64,000 nt of DNA from Chlorokybus atmophyticus (GCA_009103225.1 RHPI01001715.1:263261-327260); one strand, 5' to 3'. Counted from the stretch's first letter, positions 36,125-47,396 are shown. Notes: generated by a model from the letters alone, not told the origin. A program made the numbers and translations.

Positions 36125-37080
36125 ACAACAACAACAACAACATATGGGGCTGTGGTGGAACGGGCAAGACATCGACGCCGAAGCTGGTGATAGACTCCAA
36201 CAGCACCATCAAAAAGTCTGCCGACATAGTCCGCTACATCGATGATGTAGGTTGCAAGCGTGAAGGCAATATTAACGACAATGACGATAATAGATGCCTG
36301 TTTCCTGCTGCTAAAGAAGCCGATATCAACGAGCTCGGTAAAGACAACTCGGGGGGGTATGCTACGACTAAGTGCATGCTTTGTTACATTGTGTTGGTAG
36401 TGGAGTACTTTGACAAGATGTTGGGAGTTCATATGAAGCGAATGGTATACTGGCACGTGCTGTACCTGCCGCTGGCGTACAAGATGTTGTCCAACGGTGA
36501 ACGATGTATGTGTGCGCATGGTCTCTGTGCGCACACATACAACAACATGCGCTTGCGCACACACGCATGCACAAACACCATACATGCAAGCGCGTATTAA
36601 TTCAGCCTAGTACACTGTTGTAATAACAAAGTGTTATAATAACAAAGTGCTGTTTATACGAGATTATCACTCCAACGTGACATGACTTTTTTCTCACTAC
36701 ATGAAGGTGTCGGTCACTTGGAGAGGTCATTTCTTTGGATTACGTGGCCACATATTAGAACGGCCCTCGCAAAGAGGTAGAAGCTCAGCGAAGAGTTTTA
36801 CCTGACATCCAAAAAAGGAGTGGACGACGTCTTCGCTAAGGTGGGCGTTTTGTGTGAACACAGTATTACACAAGTCCAAGAGATTGAACACATTGTGTAT
36901 ATGTACGCTATGGTGCACATGTAGCACAGCCGCGCGTTCATGCGCACGCACGCACGCACACACACACACAGTCATCTCCTTCAGGTGGAGGCCCTTCTGT
37001 CCGATGGGCGACAGTACCTCACAGGCGACACATTTACGGCCGCAGACTTGACATTGGCTTCGCTGGCAGCACTTATGATG
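35498..37080 (+). pseudogene. GST-like gene copy A, damaged
   Basis: Exon remnants of a glutathione S-transferase-like protein: 35498-35528 (MMAPLTLTTIG), 35708-35726 (GPSHCEK), from 35983 (ARWALQRNGIEFHEVRHVP), about 36150-36245 (STPKLVIDSNSTIKKSADIV, the thioredoxin-fold cis-Pro and SAD-type motif), about 36403-36505 (VVEYFDKMLGVHMK, YWHVLYLPLAYKMLSNG), about 36706-36838, and about 36985-37080 (DGRQYLTGDTFTAADLTLAS, the C-terminal domain). Damage: an in-frame TAG after RTALAKR at about 36774, loss of one codon in SH(Y)CEK relative to copy B, and no terminal exon, because the homology stops at a junction with a reversed glycosyltransferase fragment. Could be transcribed but is unlikely to make a full enzyme. 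Confidence 0.68.
36081..36141. repeat. (CA)n then (CAA)n microsatellite
   Basis: CA repeat 36081-36122 followed by CAA repeat to about 36141, inside an intron of GST-like copy A. Confidence 0.95.
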
Positions 37081-37156
37081 TACGCACACACGTATACACG
37101 TGCACACACATTTGCACGCACATGCACGTGTACAACATTCCACCCTCAAACAGACA

Positions 37157-37720
37157 CCACCTAACTTGTCGAGCGCAACGGTTGGCACCCCTCCCGCCGC
37201 GCAACCCACGACACCACGTACGGCGAGTGCTCCAGCAGCGACGGCAGCACCGCCAGCGTGCCCCTCTCCCTCAACACCCTCAACGCGCTCGCTCGCGGCA
37301 GCGAGTGGTGCATCCTTATCGGCCATTTGGTAACATTCCCACCCAGATGTTGTGTCACGTACGCAGTAGAGCGGTTATCCGCCTTGTCTCTACCAACAAA
37401 TAACACCTTATAAGGTGGACACGGCCACGGTATCTCACGCAAGGCTTTGATGACTAGGTAGAGTCTCTTTCTCGTTCGAGGCGGGAGAAGAAGATGAGGC
37501 GCCACACGGGCGAGGCGTGGCGCATGATGACTTGGGTGGAGTGGTGATGGTGATGTATGTTTGTTGTGTCGATGTTGGGTATGACGTGGGAGTTGCGGGG
37601 TGGCCCGCCGCGCTGGCGGAGGAAGGTGAGCATGTGTTCGGAGGGGGAGATGACGGCGTCGCCGCGCTCGAGATAGTAGCAGTAGCAGTCCAATGCCCGC
37701 AGTTGCGTTGCAATGATTGT
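37157..37720 (-). pseudogene. fragment of the GT4 glycosyltransferase gene
   Basis: Reverse-strand sequence closely matches exon 3 of the glycosyltransferase at 52658-53204: AVISPSEHMLTFLRQRG, MRHASPVWRLIFFSRLER, VLFVGRDKADNRSTAYVTQH, RVLRERGTLAVLPSLLEHSP. It has at least two frameshifts: after FFSRLER, and after SPYVV, where the second Glu of the family's E-x7-E motif is lost. The match continues across the exon 3 donor site into intron-like CA-rich sequence, so this is a DNA-level copy, not a retrocopy. It abuts the truncated GST-like copy A in the opposite orientation. Confidence 0.85.
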
Positions 37721-40412
37721 AGAAGTGCTTGTTTGCAACCATGGTATGGCATGTGCGCACGGAATGCCTGCATGCGGGAGCACTGAATGATGTATGCATA
37801 GTGTTGCACATTTGCAGTCTGATGCCTACGTGTTGTGCGATAGGTATACACAATCTCGCGCAGCATTACAATTCCAATTGGGGAGGCCACTCCGTCACAT
37901 TGCAAGACAACTGGCGATTATTGATGAGAACCATTGAGAAGCACTTCCTCGACGGTTCGGCTAGGCACACCAACTTTAAGAGCAATGCAGGAGACATTGA
38001 AAAGAGACGCGTGCATTCGGCAGGTCTACATGGAACACCAACTCTTAAATGGGGGGAGTACAGACTGTCATGGGATGAGGGTGAGTCTTATGAGATGATC
38101 AGTGCTTGCTGAAATACTTGCATAAAGCATGTCATTTGCAATGCATACTAGTAGCTATTACTAATGTATGCACACACGCAGTGTGGATACAGAGACAGGT
38201 TACGAAGAAGGTTGTTCTCCTCACTACGCTAAGCAGGAACCTAGTCCTTAGCTAGCCAGAATCTGGTCAGCTAGGGTTGATTGGTTTGTGAGCAGAGAAG
38301 TCTAGGTGTTAACTAGCTATAAGAACTAGGTGCCACCTATTAGTAGTTTTCATAGCTAGTCAACCCTAGTCCCAACCAGTTCTGCACCTGGTTGCGGGAC
38401 TATGATTGACCCTAGTTTAAACCTACCCACTATCTAGCCTATCATGCATACTAGGTATGGCATGAGATACAAGCTAGAGTGCACCAGAGTACCTACCAGC
38501 AGCAACCACCAGAGTGTGCACAGACAAGGCTAGGCAAAAGCTGGAGTTAGCTAGTCCCACATTGAGGCATTTTACAGCTTCAGGTGACAAAAACAGAGTC
38601 CGTAGAGAACATAGACTAGCAGAGCCACTACCAACACCAGGCAATCTGATCTGATTAGGTTGCGGCTAGGTGTAGCTAAATTCATCTCTATTGAGGAAAG
38701 ATGCATGGAACTGAGCCAGCCCCGCCCCGCCACTTCAACCCGCCTGAGCATAGCATAGATTAATCATGACAACACCGACAACATTATGCATAATTAACAA
38801 CACACACAGCTGCACAGAGGCAAAGGCGCAGTTGTATTATTCTCACATTCAAACTACGGTAGTGAGTTACGTAATACCGTATTTGGAAATATAAAAGTCC
38901 AACGAGCCTTAGCGTACCTCTATTTTTGTGTTACGAATCTAACATCAACTGATAACCGCATATACACTCTCACTTCACGCTAGTTATCACGCCTCTGGTC
39001 GGAGACCTATTTTTTGCTGGCGGTAATATCAGATGCCTGATAGATAAATTAAAGAACTTAAAAGTTTGACTGGCATCACCAGCCTGTACCAGGTACAAAC
39101 GACAAACTTTGCTAGGTACGATTGGATATATGACATTATTTGATCAGACATAGAGTCTGATCTTATCTAATAAGGCCTGACTATGACAAATTATAACAAG
39201 ATCGTGGTAGATCCTACTAGATGAAAAATAGGTGCTGGCTAGGTTTCTTGTTTAGAGTACTGCCTACAAGCGCGGCAACCGCAACGGCCCAATAGCGGTG
39301 GAGCGCAGGCAAACGGAGAGGGACAAGCGGGCTCGCACTACTGGGTCAGGCTCCACCTCTGCAGGCATGAGCTCTAAACGTTTTTGTGCATCTGGCTGCC
39401 GGAAGGGGTCGGAGGTCGTGCTGCTTGGCATTTGGCTGGATGCAAAACATGCAACAACTCCACCATCGTGGCGAGCTACTCAATGCTGCCTCAAGGTCTT
39501 ATTGCTGTTTCAGTGCACGTGAACACAATTCGCTTTAAGACTTACTCATGTCGTTACACTAGGGCAACTACATTAAAGACAGTTGCAGTGGCCAAGGGCG
39601 TTGTCAGCGGCATCAGCAGTGGTGCCCTTTGCCGCTCTCAGAGGCAAGGCTTACAACATCAAATGCACGTGGTGAGGGCCATTGAAGACTCGCTCCTTCG
39701 CGTAGGCACACATTTGCATACCAGAAGCGGAGAAGGATGGCACGAGGAGTCTGTGCATAGACTACGAACGAACGGGTAAGAGTTGATTGATGTGAGAAGG
39801 AGCGAGCCAGAACCTACACATTGTACATTGCCAATGTGAAGACCTTTAATGTGTCCATGAGTCTATGTGTGTTTCACTGAGTGTGACGCTATGCCATCAG
39901 GTGGGGCGGGAGATTCCATAGCCAGAATTTCTGTGCGCAAGTTTGGTGGAATGCCTAAGCAGCAGCTTCTCAAGTGAAGGGGACCCTAATATTGCCACCG
40001 CTCAACTGGTGCTTTGAGGATGATGAAACCTATACACCACTAGCAACTAAGCCTTCATGCGACAAAAAAGTGAGTTGTCAAAAGCGACTTTACTTGTTGT
40101 TGTTGTGTTGCGCATTAACAAAGCGCTGTCTGCGCAGAAATGTGACCATTTGGACTCTTGCACATGGGAGGAGAGGATGCGTGCTGCTGCTGTCTGCTGC
40201 GCCGTTACAGACGACCCCTTCGATCAACTTCTGCATGAGGTCTTCGTGGCGCACCGTGTAACATACGGCACTCAAGGGAAGGACCCCAAGCATCTGCTCA
40301 CTTTGGCAGATCTCATGGATGAGTTGGTCAAGGTCACCCTGCTAGGGTGTGTTACAATTTGGGATAGATTGTGACAGACCTCACTTATGGTAGCGTCTTG
40401 CCACACATACGG

Positions 40413-40415
<3 letters not shown>

Positions 40416-40450
<35 letters not shown>
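40416..40450. repeat. (AT)n microsatellite
   Basis: About 34 bp of alternating AT, followed by more TATA-rich sequence to about 40640. Confidence 0.95.
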
Positions 40451-40453
<3 letters not shown>

Positions 40454-40903
40454 TATGAAGATTGGAGATAAAATTTGTGCAAGTACAATGCTATGTGTGT
40501 ATGCTTAAGCATCCGAGCTAGCTCAAGCACTTGATGTGTTTAGCAATTATATACACATATATATACATGTGTGTAAATGTATATGCGTGTATGATATATA
40601 TATGTATATATGTATATATATGTGTGTGTGTACATAAACTCATGCGTATATATAAGCTGCATAGCTTCGTTACGGTGTTCAAGCTAATTGTTAACAACTG
40701 CCGCCGGCCGCGGCTCGGGTGTCATACGGTCTAAATGTACCGATATCGGTAATTGAATACCGATAACAAAGTAATGTGGCGGGCAAGGACGCAACAAATT
40801 CGTGGATTGAAAGAGACCGGTCGGTATGTCATGCTGCCCGGACAAATCGACCACAAATTATAGCGGCAGGGGGTCTTGCCAAAGACGGTGAGTTGTGAGC
40901 ATC

Positions 40904-41317
40904 ATGGACATAGGTAGCATGGCCGGTGTTGGCGGCGGGGGCGGAGGTGTCTCTAGGCGCGGTTCGATCCCTTCACTTGGTCAGATTGGGCGCTGGCAGC
41001 GCCTGCACATTCAAACAGCAGCTATGCCTGGAGCTTCTCGCCAAGCTATGGCAAGCGAGGTTAGAGAGATGAGCATCGACACCCAAACGATGCGTCTCCC
41101 AGTTTCAAGCGACAAGCCGAGGGACAACCAGCTGCTAGTAGCAGTGGTGCAATCGGTAGGCTGCGCATTAGGAATGGCATTCCTAGCCGCAGGATTCCAT
41201 TCACTCGGCAATTCCCCGAAAGTGGGAATGGAGAATTGTTGCGCTTCTACAACCAAATCCTTGCTCGTAACGATGCAGGAAGGTTTCGTCATTAAGATCG
41301 GTGCTAATTTGTACTAG
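40904..41317 (+). CDS. unrecognised 137-residue ORF
   Basis: ATG-initiated, unspliced ORF with a Gly-rich start (MAGVGGGGGGVSRRGS), a polar middle and one hydrophobic segment (VVQSVGCALGMAFLAAG). No family recognised. It sits alone in repeat-rich DNA, and the reverse strand is also open over about 90 codons, so it may be chance or part of a repeat. Confidence 0.25.
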   Translation: MDIGSMAGVGGGGGGVSRRGSIPSLGQIGRWQRLHIQTAAMPGASRQAMASEVREMSIDTQTMRLPVSSDKPRDNQLLVAVVQSVGCALGMAFLAAGFHSLGNSPKVGMENCCASTTKSLLVTMQEGFVIKIGANLY

Positions 41318-41693
41318 CGCTTCTTGGGTTAGCTGTGCGTCATTTTCATATTTTAGCAGTGTGCGTCAGCTGTGCATTCAATGCACAGCTTATTTGGTTG
41401 TCGCATGACATGTGGCTTTGCCCTAATTGACGCCCTTTGTATGGCAGGGGCCACATGGCAAATCGTCGCAAATTGAACACGGTGACTGACAAGGGACTCA
41501 GGGACTGAGGGGTGCCCGACCCTGCCTGACCCTACCTGACGTAACGGATTGGTCCATAAAGGACTTTTTAGCACGGCCGTTACTATCAAGCAACATATAC
41601 CGACGGCAAGCGGTCGATCAACAATTACAATCGACGGCGGCCTGCCTGTGACGGCAACACCGCACTTTAAAGTGACGGCCGATTTTTGGTCGT

Positions 41694-41753
41694 CCCATTT
41701 GCGCGATGGCGACCTATCTGCTATACAAAATAGGTCGCCATCGCGCAAATGGG
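41694..41753. repeat. perfect 24-bp inverted repeat, 12-nt loop
   Basis: Left arm 41694-41717 (CCCATTTGCGCGATGGCGAC then CTAT) is exactly complementary to right arm 41730-41753. Confidence 0.97.
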
Positions 41754-42072
41754 TCACGTTTTGATCACACACAGTGACGGCCGACCGTTGGTCGTACCCT
41801 GACTTTCGAAAAGTATGCGCGACGGCCTGCCTACTTTGGCAAGGTAGTCACCATTAGTCCCTATCAGGTGACCTTACCATGTTTATTAAGTGACGGCCGT
41901 TCGTCGGTCGTGCACTTAACGCGGCGGCGACCTACTTATTATGTGTAAGGTATGATAAGCAAGTGACCGCCGGTCCTTAAAGGTCGGCAAGTCGGGACGG
42001 TGGTACTGGCCGGCAAGTCGAGACGCTCGTACAATGCAGCCGCCGTACTATATTGATGGTACGAACTCTGCC

Positions 42073-42130
42073 ATTGTTGCAATGGCATTATCGTACCATA
42101 CTCATGGTACGATAGTGCCATTGCAATAAT
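42073..42130. repeat. 27-bp inverted repeat, 4-nt loop, 2 mismatches
   Basis: Arms 42073-42099 and 42104-42130 around the loop ACTC; centre ATCGTACCAT/ATGGTACGAT. Confidence 0.93.
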
Positions 42131-42190
42131 GGTACTTTCGTACTATTATAATAATACGATAGTGCCGTTGCGAGTCATGTTTCGACAACA

Positions 42191-42227
42191 CGTTTGAATA
42201 ACTTAGGCTGCCCAAGTTATTCAAACG
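42191..42227. repeat. 14-bp perfect inverted repeat
   Basis: CGTTTGAATAACTT (42191-42204) and AAGTTATTCAAACG (42214-42227), 9-nt loop. Confidence 0.95.
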
Positions 42228-43761
42228 CTCAACGGCTTAAAGTTGAACTGAGCGTTATGGGCGGCGGCGGCAATGGTTAACAGTAGGTGAGCTTGGTTGT
42301 TGTCTGACATTGTACTACGCGCAACATCGCATGCCATCTAACCACCCTCCTTGCCTTAGGGCGGCCAGACCAGGCCACGCGGCGGCAGCGGCGGCGGAAC
42401 AGGAACGGCGGCGGCGGAGCTGGAGCGGGCGGTGCAGGAGCCGTAGCTCAGTACAAGGGTAGTACTAGCAGTAGTACCTAAGGTAGTAGTAGCAGTAGTG
42501 GTAGTAGTAGTAGTTGTGGTAGTCTAGTTGTACTAGCAGTAGTAGTAGTAGTACAGTATATTACATTGTAATTTATTTATTTTTTTGTTTTTTATTATTT
42601 GTCACGCATTCTTGCACAGCTGATGATGACAATCACGTGTGACACCTAATCATGACTGAGCTGTACCAGCAAGTACCTTTAAAGGTACACATCATTAACG
42701 GTAGGTACCTTAGGGTACCTGACAATTTCGCTCAGTTAGCGTACAGTTGCCGGTACCTAACTGATATGTACCGGTTAGTTACCTGTTAACTAGGTCAAGT
42801 CCCTTTTGCTTAACTGTTGACTACCTGACAGGTACCTATTAATTAGGGTCAGTCCCTTTATGCAGACGGCCGCCAATCAATGGTGACGGCTGTTATGCTC
42901 AGGTCCCTGTATCGAGATCGCCGGCAGACTGAAGGTTGACAGTCCAAATGAGTATCCTCAGGTGCACGGCCGTTGCCAATATTCAGTCGGCCGGCAGGGG
43001 AAACATTTTGCGACGATAGCGGCAACACAAGTGTTAGGCCTAACATCGGTGGGTTAGGAAGAAGTATGCTGTTTGCCGAGTTTTCAAAATGTGTTCGTGT
43101 ACATAAAGTATCTGGCGAGTTGGCCAGCAGCAAGCACTCAATAGTGAGTGTTAACAGTAGGATGGCTAATGTACTTTTTTTAGTACTCGTACTCATAAAA
43201 GTACCGAAAATTGGATTTTATTGGCCACCAAGTTGCAAATTGTGTAGAATGGATTTATAGTCGTGCCATACATGATTGGAAGCATAATTTCAAGGCCTAC
43301 ACGTGAAATAGATGCTGAGATTTATTGGCCATTAATTACACCTGACTACACTATTGGCAATGGTGTAGCACCTTTAGATTTTCAAAGTCATACCAATATT
43401 GCAACACATGAACCAGTTAGTAATTATGAAATCACCAATGCCATATCAAGCAAATCATGACAACCAACCTTGCAATAGCATCAGTACATGCTAGCAAACG
43501 CAGGTTATATTCACTTGCGCATACATCATCAAGTTCAAAAGGTTATTGAAGTGGTAACACTATACCACATTGCGCAGCCGCAAGCTGCATACTTATAAGC
43601 ATGTTTGGAATCTTCACACCATGCTCATGTGACAATCAGCATAACGAGTGATTCTCCTTGAATTTATACGTTAAAATGAATGCCTTCTCAAGAGGGTTTA
43701 ATTTTTGAAGGTAGTCTACATTTGTTGTAGCATGTTACCTAAGTTACAAAAAAACAGTACT

Positions 43762-43859
43762 GAATACAGTACAATTACCGGCCAGCCTAGTGTTAATGCA
43801 TGTAAACATTGAATACAGTACAATTACCGGCCAGCCTAGTGTTAATGCATGTAAACATT
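43762..43859 (+). repeat. perfect 49-bp tandem duplication
   Basis: The 49-bp unit beginning GAATACAGTACAATTACCGG occurs twice without a difference (43762-43810 and 43811-43859). Confidence 0.97.
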
Positions 43860-44146
43860 GTAGGGTAAGGAATTGCGTGTCTCTGACTTACCCATGGTTT
43901 GTGATGTGTTTTTGTTGCTTATGGGATTGAAAATGTCATCCCGCTGCCAAAACCCCCTTCTGCTTGGTTGGGTGACTGACTGAGCAGCAGCTGCAGCAGC
44001 AGCAGTAGCAGCAGGTCGCGGGCGCGAGGTCCCTCCCTCCCCTCAGCGTGCAGCGCCTGTGCGCAGGGAGGGTCCCTGACTGACACAGCCGTGCAGAGGT
44101 CCCTCGCGGTGTCGCGCCATCATGCGCAGTGCCACTGCAGTTGAGC

Positions 44147-44149
<3 letters not shown>

Positions 44150-44238
<89 letters not shown>

Positions 44239-44239
44239 N
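44150..44239. repeat. (GA)n microsatellite with one N
   Basis: About 88 bp of GA ending at N 44239; corresponds to the shorter GA tract at 34519-34554 in copy A. Confidence 0.98.
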
Positions 44240-45017
44240 ATGCCACTATACTGACAGACCGTGAGTCTTGTTCAGACTTTGCTTGAGGTGCAGGCAAAGT
44301 TTCCTTAAGCAGGCTGCACAAAGAACCCATCGAGTCAAGCAGCAGGTCACTTGCTGCTTCAATGCTGAGGTTACACAGGTGCCTACTTTTTACAAGGGTA
44401 CGCCCACCATCTGTTCTGATCATATAAGTACTCCACCAGCGAGCTGAGCTTCTGCCGCCACTCAACACACTTATGTTTGCATGCGCTGAACCGCCCCCGC
44501 GTTGCCAGCGCTCAAGCTCAGCTTTCATGCCATGCAGTGCAGTGTACCGATGGCCCTTCGCTAGGCTTGCTTCGCTGGTCGATGTGGCAGGCGCTGAGTA
44601 CAGGACAGTGTCGTAAGCCTGCTACTGCTGTACGTGGCTGTATGGGCAATGACGAGGCTCAGCCAAGGCTTGTTGTGGTGCCAGCTGTGGTACAGCGTAA
44701 GTACCAGTATACGAGTCGTGCATGCCACACCGTGCCCATCAACGTCATCCTTGGCCATGTGGCAGCAGCGGGCGTCTCAGTCTGCGGCTACGTCACTCGC
44801 AGCCTAAGGTAATGCTTACATGCCACTTGAAATTCAAGGCAGGCTCAGCTGTGTGAGCCGTGCCGTGCACTTTGCACGTCACTATACGGATGGGACACAG
44901 TACGTGCGATGCAACGTCGCTGGAGCATAGCACGGCACCCCATTTGTGTGCTATATAAGTGCAAGTATGTGTGGTACGTGCATGAGGTTGCGCGAGCTTA
45001 GCAGATTGAAGCCTGTC

Positions 45018-45150
45018 CTCTCTCTCCCTCTCTCCCTCTCTCCCTCTCTCCCTCTCTCCCTCTCTCCCTCTCTCCCTCTCTCCCTCTCTCCCGCTCTCCC
45101 GCTCTCCCGCTCTCCCGCTCTCCCGCTCTCCCGCTCTCTCGCTCCCTCTC
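45018..45150. repeat. octamer minisatellite (CTCTCCCT)n
   Basis: About sixteen 8-bp units; the first half is CTCTCCCT and the second half CTCTCCCG, showing expansion of a point variant. It lies upstream of the first GST-like exon of copy B, where copy A has only a short CT tract (35456-35475). Confidence 0.95.
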
Positions 45151-45233
45151 CCTCTCCCTCTCCCTCCGTGCGTGCGTGCGTGCGTGCGTGTGCACGTGCG
45201 CGCGCGTGCGCACAAGAGTACTTTGCGCTTGTG

Positions 45234-46682
45234 ATGGCGCCGCCAACGCTAATCACCATTGGTAAGTGAGTGTCGTTTGGTTGTTGTTCGTCACTGAGTG
45301 TCAATCTAACTGAAACACACAATAATGCATGCAATGAAAGTGTGTTTCTCTGTCTGATGTTGCATGTGTGCTTGTGGTTCAGTACCACTGGGTGGCTCAC
45401 TCTCTCTCTTTCTCCGCGCGCATGCGTGTCTGTGTGTGCAGGGCCTTCTCACTACTGCGAAAAGGTATGATGTGCTTTTCTCACAACCAGATTGCCCAGC
45501 ACACATGCAGTAGGAGAGTCAGCATTCTTCAGTAACGTGCGCGTGTGCGTCATGTGAAATCTCGTATGTTACGACTGAGCGGGTGCTGTGTTGCATTTGT
45601 GATGGCAGTGGAGTACTTCGACACGGTGTTGGGAGTCCACATGAAGCCAGTGGCATACTGGCACGTGCTGTACCTGCCACTGGCGTACAAGGTGTTGTCC
45701 AACGGTGAGCGCCTGTATACACATGAACACTGTACACACGCATACATCACCATGCGCTCGCGCTCGCGCTCGCGCACGCGCAAACTTGCGCACCTGCGCA
45801 TAGGTAGGTACACCCAAGTGCATGTGTGCACGCGCGCGCACACGCACACGCACACGCACGCACCCACGCACACTAGCGTGCACGCAAGCGCTTGGTTCAG
45901 CCTACTCTTTGTGCGCAACAAAGTGCTGTTTTTTTTTGTTGACAGTATCAGCCCCATCGTTACTTGACTAACCTTCTCAATTGTGATGAAGGTGTCGGCC
46001 CCGTGGAGAGGTTCTTCGATTGGGTGACGTGGCCACTGATCAGAACGGCCATCGCAGAGTTAACGAAGCTCAGTGAAGTGAGTCGTATCTGAGGTCCAAA
46101 AAGGCCGTGGAAGACGTCTTCGCTAAGGTGAGTGCTGTGTATTGAGATACAGTGCCACACAACCCCGGGATTGAGGACAGTGTGTATGCGTTGGCGCACA
46201 CAGGTAAGTGTGAATGCGCATGTAAGCACCGCCAGCGCGCGCGCGCGCGCGCGCACACACATTGTCAACTCCTTCAGATGGAGGCCCTTCTTTCCGATGG
46301 GAGACAACTCGGGCGACACCTTCACAGCCGCGGACTTGACGTTCACTTCGCTCGCAGCACTCATGACCTACCCTGAAGAGTAAGTGAGCGTGTCCTTCAC
46401 AACCCACAACCCAACATGTGTGTGACAACAATCTAATTCTATACAACAGGTACGGCACTACCGAGTTGCACCCGTAGAGAGGTTTTTCCCCCGCCTGTCG
46501 TTGAAGAGGTGGAGCGATATTGCAACTCGGCCGCGGGGAAGGTGCGGGAAATGATGATGTGGGTTTGTGTGTTACTTCATGTGGTGATGTTGATGTTGTT
46601 GTGTTGTGTGGCGCAGTTTGGACTCCGCGTGTACAAACAGCATCGCCATGTCGTCGTCTCAAGCGCGAAAGATGAGTACTGA
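45234..46682 (+). pseudogene. GST-like gene copy B, damaged
   Basis: Exon remnants: 45234-45261 (MAPPTLITIG), 45442-45464 (GPSHYCEK, complete SxxC-type start of a GST domain), about 45608-45704 (VEYFDTVLGVHMKPVAYWHV, LYLPLAYKVLSNG), about 45992-46080 (GVGPVERFFDWVTWPLIRTA), about 46277-46380, about 46449-46545 (EEVERYCNSAAGK) and 46617-46682 (FGLRVYKQHRHVVVSSAKDE, stop), the terminal exon missing from copy A. Damage: no exons for ARWALQR... or the cis-Pro motif, so the glutathione site is lost; a short deletion in DGRQ-LGRH shifts frame within the C-terminal domain; TAG after TELHP. The intron at 46233-46256 is almost pure GC alternation. Confidence 0.65.
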
Positions 46683-47396
46683 TGAATCAGAGAAGCGGTG
46701 TATGTCAGAAAATGTTGATAGGCTGATGCAGATTGATGCAGTGTTTATGTCGCCTGGTTTGTACGGACTGGGTTGATTGTACGCGTCGCTGACCTGAGCA
46801 ATTGCGTCCCGTGTGTATGCAATTGTGTGGGTATGTACGCGCACGCGTGTGCACATCACTCGCCAATTGCATTCCGGTTCACTCGCCAACAATTCGTTCA
46901 TACACGCCTAACACAACTTCTGTTGTGCGTCGTAAGCACCAGAACCCGTGCATTGCGTTGAATGCTGCGTGTTTGCCACTTGTTCAGTAAGAAGAGCATG
47001 GCGTACACTTATAACCAATGTGGAGGCAGTTCCCTGCTTTGCATGTCATGTTTGTGTAATGACCTGGGATTGCCTCCGAGGAAAGATGTGGACACAGTCA
47101 TTCTGCTGTGGGGTCTCCTGCTGACATTGCGTGTGTCTTGGCAAAGAACCTGAACGTGTGACGCTGTTGTTGTTACTTTTAGCAAATGGTGTAGAGCTGG
47201 TCCAAGGGAGTTTGCGCCTGCGCATATACGCCCCCGCATGTCTGCCATCATCGCGTCCATGTCATCACTACACATCCACTCAACTGCGGACCTACAATAC
47301 ACTGCACTACCAGTTCAAAAAACCACAGTGCAATATGTACAACCACTACCACTTCCACTACTTTAACCCAACCCAACAGAGGAAATGCCCTACTCC
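46683..47396. other. intergenic between convergent genes
   Basis: About 0.7 kb between GST-like copy B and the WBP2-like stop. No supported gene. Confidence 0.5.

Larger units (their letters stand above)
34385..37080 (+). repeat. segmental duplication, copy A
   Basis: This segment is related in the same order to 44010-46380. Shared markers: GGCGCGAGGTCCCTCCC, GCGCAGGGAGGGTCCCTG, a GA microsatellite (34519-34554 against 44150-44239), the GCCATGTAGCAGCAGC/GCCATGTGGCAGCAGC block, TACTTTGCGCTT-TGATGGCGCCG and the downstream GST-like exons. Divergence is moderate with several indels. Confidence 0.85.
41560..42230. repeat. cluster of hairpins with GTGACGGCCG repeats
   Basis: Repeated word GTGACGGCCG followed within 6-9 bases by GGTCGT at about 41672, 41774 and 41890 (spacing about 100-115 bp), with a degenerate fourth copy near 41962. 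Between and after them lie perfect or near-perfect inverted repeats listed separately. No ORF. Resembles a small array of foldback units or a satellite. Confidence 0.7.
37850..44009. other. gene-poor repeat-rich region
   Basis: Six kilobases without a convincing gene. It contains CTAG-rich sequence (38200-38700), AT-rich DNA (38800-39250), an (AT)n tract, an isolated 137-codon ORF, a hairpin cluster (41560-42230), GTA microsatellites (42460-42560), GGTACC-rich palindromic sequence (42660-42850) and a 49-bp tandem duplication. The open stretch 37860-38112 has somewhat protein-like composition but no recognisable family. Confidence 0.5.
44010..46380 (+). repeat. segmental duplication, copy B
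   Basis: Partner of 34385-37080, same orientation and order of blocks. It differs by a longer GA tract (44150-44239, ending in an N), an octamer array (45018-45150), and absence of the exons for the thioredoxin-fold half. Confidence 0.85.

Noticed and set aside
37860-38112. Open frame with protein-like composition downstream of the GT fragment
   Set aside because: No ATG in a sensible position, no family resemblance and no splice partners; kept only as a remark in the region entry.
40955-40975. tRNA-like T-loop word GGTTCGATCCC
   Set aside because: No matching acceptor, D or anticodon stems could be folded around it; it lies inside an unrecognised ORF.
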